Below are positions 59,012 through 64,000 of a stretch of DNA of 64,000 nt, piece by piece (position 1 is the stretch's first letter; every line of letters starts with the position of its first letter). The DNA is from Polyodon spathula (taxonomy: Eukaryota > Chordata > Actinopteri > Acipenseriformes > Polyodontidae). Under the pieces are notes generated by a model that searched no databases, had not been told where the DNA came from, and saw only the letters and a program-made list of their open reading frames with translations. The stretch spans positions 80,787,603 through 80,851,602 of the forward strand of contig NC_054535.1 in the NCBI RefSeq assembly GCF_017654505.1, read 5' to 3'. The translations under genes were made by a program, and so were the position numbers.

Positions 59012-59070
<59 letters not shown>
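59012..59070. repeat. (GT)n(AT)n(AC)n self-complementary microsatellite
   Basis: GT units pass into AT units and then AC units, so the block folds on itself. 59 bp. Confidence 0.95.
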
Positions 59071-59072
<2 letters not shown>

Positions 59073-59234
59073 ATACAGCATTTTGATGTACAGTAACAAG
59101 AGAACTTAAAATTGTGTGTGTTATGACAAAACACATTCATTTGTTAACATGAATGCTTGTCAAAGAGGTATAATGTTGCGATTCTCATGTGTGCAGTACA
59201 GCCTGGGGCCAAAGGAGACAACGGTAGCAACCTT

Positions 59235-59275
59235 TACAGTGCTCCGGACTGCGACTAAAATGGTCGCAAGTGAGA
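59235..59275 (+). mobile_element. Possible DNA-transposon terminus
   Basis: cagtgctccggactgcgact and aaaatggtcgcaag resemble the end of a known vertebrate hAT-type element. No partner terminus is visible nearby. Confidence 0.3.
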
Positions 59276-60855
59276 GAAAATAATAACTGGCCCAAAATAC
59301 ATACATGCAAGATTATTCTGATCTAACACAAGGCTGTTGTAACATGTTACTTTGCATGAACTCTGACAGTTCGATACTGTCTGTAGACAGCTAGTTGTAC
59401 TCCTAACTTTTTATTTACAAAGTATATACAATGGAGGGGAAAAACATCCTTCTAAGTTATATTGCCTTGTTGTTAATGAATGAGATGTTTTAAAGAAACT
59501 CCTCTTTCATTTAACAGTGTCTTGCTCCAGTTGCCATGCTGTTTTTTGAGTTTCGTCAAAGTCCAGGTGATGTAAGAAACTTGCATTACTGAAAGTGTTC
59601 TTGAAGCCTATTACATGTTTATTTATTCGGGAGTGCAGTTACCTCAAGACAAGATCCACTTTTTTACATCTTCCAGTACTGTACTTAAAATAAGATTGTT
59701 GATCCAAACTAAATAGGGAATTGGAAACTAAAAAGAAACCACTGATGTATTTTGACATCATAGCTAAGTGATGTTAGATTTTTACAAGAAAATAATGAAT
59801 TTTATATATATATATAAAATAATTTTGCACTGTCAGTTTTGGTTCTAAATGCCGTGGCAGATCCCTGAGTCATAAGGCTTGATTGTGAAATAGTTACAGT
59901 AATTGGCATTCCTTGCTGGCTGTTAAATGCATTTTTACATTTCTCCATTTGTGCCCCCTTTTTTTTTTTTTTAAACAAATGCTTGCTAACTAATTTACTG
60001 TGGTCTCACTTTAATTAGAAGACAAGCTGAGGAAGTACCAATTACTCCTTTATCCTAGCCCTAATGTTGCAGTAGACGTGTTCATGGATCAGCTGCAGGC
60101 AGCACCCACCACCATCAGGGTCAAAATGCATTTTTGACATGCAGTAGGATATAAAAGGTAATCCTTTTTTTAAATTATTTTATTAGCGATATTGTAACAG
60201 TTTAAAGCACTTGTTTTTTTCAGTTTGTTCAGTAGGGGAATGGGAAACCGGCAGGAATTGCTGCTTCTTATCGCGCAACAGTGAATCTTACTGGCCATAC
60301 ACTGAGCACATTCGACTGCTCTAAATAATTATAATTACTTGAGCACTAATTTATTACTTGAGTACTCAGAAATAATGTAAATATCTCTTTGTGAGCGTAA
60401 GTTAAATATATTGTAGTGACCCTGTCAGTTCAGGTCGGCAAGACTTTTGTTTTGTCTCCTTTGTTTGTCTGGTTTTGCCTGGTCCTTTGCCATCACGTTA
60501 CCTGTGTTGTTCCAGGGAGGGACCATACCACTAGTTTTGGTTGTGTGTGTGTGTGTGCGTGTGTGTGTGAGCCACTGCTGTGTGCGGTCCATGTCATCTA
60601 GAGCCCTTGCAGGATCAATTTTCCAAAAAGAAGAAGTCCTTTACTGATAGCAATAGGTTTTGTGCTTGTCTGACTGGCAGCAGTAGGAAAAAAAAAGACC
60701 AAAAAATAAACAAAGTGGAAGCAATCTTCCTCTTTAAAAAAAAAACCAACAAACAAACAAAAAAAAAAAACCAACAACGTATTAAACATCTCTCGAGTCT
60801 CGGTCCCAGAATAGCAGAACAAACTAAACCTGCATCTCCCTCAGTATAGGCTGCA

Positions 60856-60858
<3 letters not shown>
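59276..60858. other. Non-coding stretch with a short GT run
   Basis: GT/GC-GT run at 60542-60570 and A-rich runs near 60687-60770. No gene recognised in about 1.6 kb. Confidence 0.45.
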
Positions 60859-60887
<29 letters not shown>

Positions 60888-60888
60888 A
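60859..60888. repeat. Poly-C followed by poly-A
   Basis: About 18 C then about 11 A. It marks the truncation point of the hAT remnant on its right. Confidence 0.95.
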
Positions 60889-61250
60889 CAACGGCATTCT
60901 GTAATCTGGCTCAACAAAAACATTAACAGGTTGATTCCGGTGTCCCCTACAATTGAAATGGGTTGCATGTCAGTTGCAATCATCTCAGTAGTCAACCATG
61001 TTATGTTTTCACCCTGAGTTGTATCGCATTTCCTAGCACTAGGATACACTTGCATTGTTTGTCTGGGCCCCACCTCCTCCATGCTAGATCCAGCACCAGT
61101 AGTAGAAGCAGACATTGTATGTGCAGGATACCTTGTTTTCATGTGCTTTAACATTGATCCTGTACTGCTGCTGTAACAGCTCTGCAGAGCACAGTCTACA
61201 TTTTACCTTTTGGTCTCCCTTTTATTTGCAATATGCCCAGACTGGGCTTT
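60885..61250 (-). pseudogene. hAT/ZBED-type transposase N-terminal remnant
   Basis: Read on the minus strand: KCRLCSAEL (first half of a BED zinc finger, near 61205-61180), then after a frame change GSMLKHMKTRYPAH (second half, near 61154). A variable linker (TGAGSSMEEVGP) follows, then ITWLTTEMIATDMQPISIV, the start of the hAT transposase body. The next block (equivalent to LMxFVEPxYxxP) is frameshifted and the copy stops at the poly-C run. It is about 110 residues of a protein normally above 500. Inactive. Confidence 0.75.
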
Positions 61251-63545
61251 GCTTATTCCAAGCTCCTGAAGAAGAGGACATTGCTAGTCATGTGACCAAA
61301 AGCATGCTGGCCATTGGGAAGTGAATATCCAGTGTCAATGATGATACATGACAAAGACAGGAAGTAGACAACAAACAAAAACTCTGAGTAGCCATTATTT
61401 GCAGACACCCTCTTGTTAATATTTGACCTGCACATTTTTGACAAAGTTTAAACGATTATGCAAGATCATAAATGCTTGACACTTTACTGACATTTCAACT
61501 CTAAATGATTAACACCCCTAATACATACATACATACATTTATTCACGCACAAATACATGGTTTTGACCAGTAGGTATTTCAAGTATTGTAGAATGTCACA
61601 ATTGTGACTAATTGGCAACATTTAAATATATTAATTACTGTTGTACTGGCCCCAGTCTAATTTACAAATGACATTACAAGTAATGGCATGTAGTTGGCCA
61701 AGTGCTGTTGTTTTTTATTAGTAAAAGATGTGGAAATAAAATATAAAAAATATGTAAACAACAAACTGCATTAAGCTCCAGATTGAAGGTTATGTGCAAG
61801 ACATGACTGCCCATTTTGGTTCCATTGACTTACAATACAATTGCTCATTTTACTGCATAAGGGAAACTCTGGCTTTCAAGTAGAACCCCATTAAAATCAG
61901 GAAGTGTCATCTAATTGAAAAAAAAAGCAGAATGCTTTATCAAATTAAGACATACTGTGATAAGATAATAGTAGCTATAGTAATACCAGAAGAATCTGGC
62001 AGAAAAGTGTGATCTGGATATTGTAGTGTTAGTTGAAGCAGAGAATTTGGAAACAGTAACATACTGTTCACCCATAATACCGGTACGATCCACCGCCTGA
62101 TACTATATTTGCGCTGGCTATATTAAGATTATTTTCAGGTGTTATCATTCAATTCATTTTGTCATATTATCCTACTGTAATACACTCTATTACATTATCG
62201 CTCTACATATGCACCCCCCCCCAAAAAAAAAAAAAGTGTATTCCTTTTGTAGTGAAATCGTAAAAAATATGTACCCAGGTGCTTGTCAGGGCTATTGGGG
62301 GTTCATGTATAAAGTCTGTGTGCCTTTAAGAAGAAAGGAATGATGGGATTTCAGCTGAAACCTTGTCCACTGATATACAAATGCTTAAGTGCAGAGAGGT
62401 GCTGTATGTTATTAACACCAGCAGAATACAGTAACCCCAGTTTCATACAACAGTTGGGATAGTGACCAAACGTGTGTGAGAACTGTGGGTAGTGGAACAC
62501 CAACATGGTGATGTATTTTGGAACCACACGCTCCCAAGATTTTCGTATAGTGAGTGGGGAAAAAACATTTTCAGCATGGGAAGAGAAACATTTGAGTACC
62601 TGGCTAAACAGCTGCATCCTATATACAGTCACGTAGGATGTTGACTTTCAATCCACCATAGCGCTTCAGTACCGGCAAACCATTTCACACAGACAGTTCA
62701 ATGCTGTCGTTGAACTGCCTCGTGAAGTGTTTGAGACAGCATAAAATATGATGGCTGTCTGACGGTAAGCAGTTAGCACAGACCAAAATGCAGCATCAGT
62801 GCCAATGCTGAGTCATCATACCCCGTCTTTGTGAAAGGGGTAAGATTGTGCTAATGAAAAAATCTAAAATGCTTGTGTGCTTGCTGTGTATTTAATATCT
62901 AAAATAACAGAGTGAACACACTGCAATTTTTAAACTTGTTTTTACTGAAAAATAAACAGTAACGTGATAGTAAGAGCTGTCTGTGTTCAGATCAGGACTT
63001 GACTAATGCTGATCATGGGAGCTGCAGCATGCTGTTTCCCATATTACAACTAAACACAATTAAAGGTGCGGTCACCGATTCCACCCACAATTTCAGCCAG
63101 TGTTGTATTACAGTGGCCTTGATGCTCCCACACTCTTGCCTCATCAGCCCTATGTGCCACGATGAGATCTCTGCCCCCTACTACCTATTAAGTGCCACAT
63201 ACCGTCAAACTAATTGAAAACCCTGGGTGATTTTTAGTCTTGTGCAAATCGGGCTTATGTTGCATAAAGATTTTTGTGAAAGTGTGATTTATGAAATGAT
63301 TGAAAAGAGAAAAAAATCCAGCATTACTTTCATTTACTTTAATCTCTTTGGGGGGGGTTGGGGGGGTTGGCTGTAAGTCAAAGCCTCCCATATAGCATAA
63401 TCTGCAAAAGCATCAATTTAGTTTCTTTAAAGATTATCTGTATATGAAAATTTGAGATAATGATAATTTTTGAAAAATGCAAATTAGTGCAGAATGTGGC
63501 CTTTTAAAGCTTTGTTCTGTGGTGCAATATTAATACCACAACACC
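61251..63545. other. Non-coding stretch, nothing recognised
   Basis: About 2.3 kb. Short ATAC repeat near 61520-61538 and a C/A run near 62213-62235. No exon recognised. Confidence 0.45.
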
Positions 63546-63870
63546 AGTGGTGAGTCCAGGACTCTGAAAGAGGGGAGGCGGAGGGGTGGCAGACCAATGT
63601 AATATTTTTCAGTGCAAATAAATGATACATATTGCCTGTGAAATATCAGAAGTTCCAGGTAGTTCTGTCTGCCATGTTTCTTTGAAGTTAGAAACTTGAG
63701 ATTGGCTCTCTATTTCCTGTGAGGAAGGGATTGAATCACTTATGTCTACATCATCATCTTCACTACTTACATTTTGGTCAGTTTGTATAGTTGGAGCATT
63801 TGATGCTGTGGCAACAGCACCTTATTCAGAATCAGATTTTGGGGCGTTTGCTTTTAAAAAGTCATGAATC
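63546..63870 (-). mobile_element. Possible hAT-like fragment
   Basis: The left edge reads cagtggtgagtccaggactc then tgaaagaggggaggcgg, like the CAGTGG termini of some hAT elements. The minus strand from about 63870 reads HDFLKANAPKSDSE, a stop, then acidic low-complexity sequence (SSEDDDVDISDSIPSSQE), as in the N-terminal leader of some zinc-finger hAT proteins. Weak evidence; it could be chance. Confidence 0.3.
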
Positions 63871-64000
63871 AGGCGGCTCATTGTATATGACTTGTATGCA
63901 GTCTCATAGGTTATTCTGTCTTCTCACACTACCTCTCTATCCTGAGTTACACCTCACCTGTTTCTGTCCTATACCACTCTGTAATTACAGATAAATAAAC
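63871..64000. other. Window edge, nothing recognised
   Basis: Short terminal sequence with no recognised feature. Confidence 0.4.

Overview
This is non-coding-rich vertebrate nuclear DNA, not a microbial or viral region. It has no operons, dense AT, CA and TAA microsatellites, tRNA-derived SINEs with RNA polymerase III boxes, decayed Tc1-like transposons, short LTRs of one recurrent design, and one spliced exon of a conserved vertebrate gene. The mix (long-TIR Tc1 copies, hAT-like MITEs, TGTGGCA...GTCACA LTRs, a LINE tail with a TTCTTATG repeat) fits a ray-finned fish. A sturgeon- or paddlefish-type lineage is my best guess, from memory of similar repeats and not tested.

Genes. The one secure gene piece is coding exon 1 of epb41l4a (FERM-domain protein 4.1-like 4A), minus strand, 40391-40489. 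An in-frame stop lies just upstream of its ATG and a GTAAG donor follows it. Everything to its left (1-40390) is then probably its first intron. To the right, 55130-55405 looks like a TATA-less promoter with NRF1- and YY1-like sites plus a plus-strand non-coding first exon ending in CAG|GTAAGT. By the vertebrate gene order EPB41L4A-APC this may be the start of apc, but no apc coding sequence is visible.

Mobile DNA, left to right: solo LTR (1657-2096), Tc1 copy (2583-4190), LTR fragment (5132-5321), SINE (7861-8190), lone end of an unassigned DNA transposon (10593-10800), young non-autonomous LTR element with both LTRs, a tRNA-Leu-type primer site and 5-bp target duplication (13027-14667), second Tc1 copy (15970-17397), scrambled DIRS/Ngaro-like remnant (17440-18560), four LTRs (18778-23876), SINE (24890-25162), a TIR pair enclosing a MITE that carries its own minisatellite (28474-30039), two hAT-like palindromic MITEs (36532, 42748), LINE tails (39100, 54658), two loci with in-frame minisatellites coding Pro/Glu-rich repeats (41997-42306, 47528-47720), SINE (46143-46411), a larger copy of the 10.6-kb transposon with one in-frame stop (51932-53256), an internally deleted Tc1 copy (54043-54657), a 136-bp near-perfect hairpin (54817-54952) and hAT remnants (60885-61250, 63546-63870).

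The rest is unique AT-rich sequence in which I recognise no gene. Most long open frames here are chance frames or run through microsatellites. No CRISPR array, rRNA, stand-alone tRNA gene or intact autonomous transposon was found.
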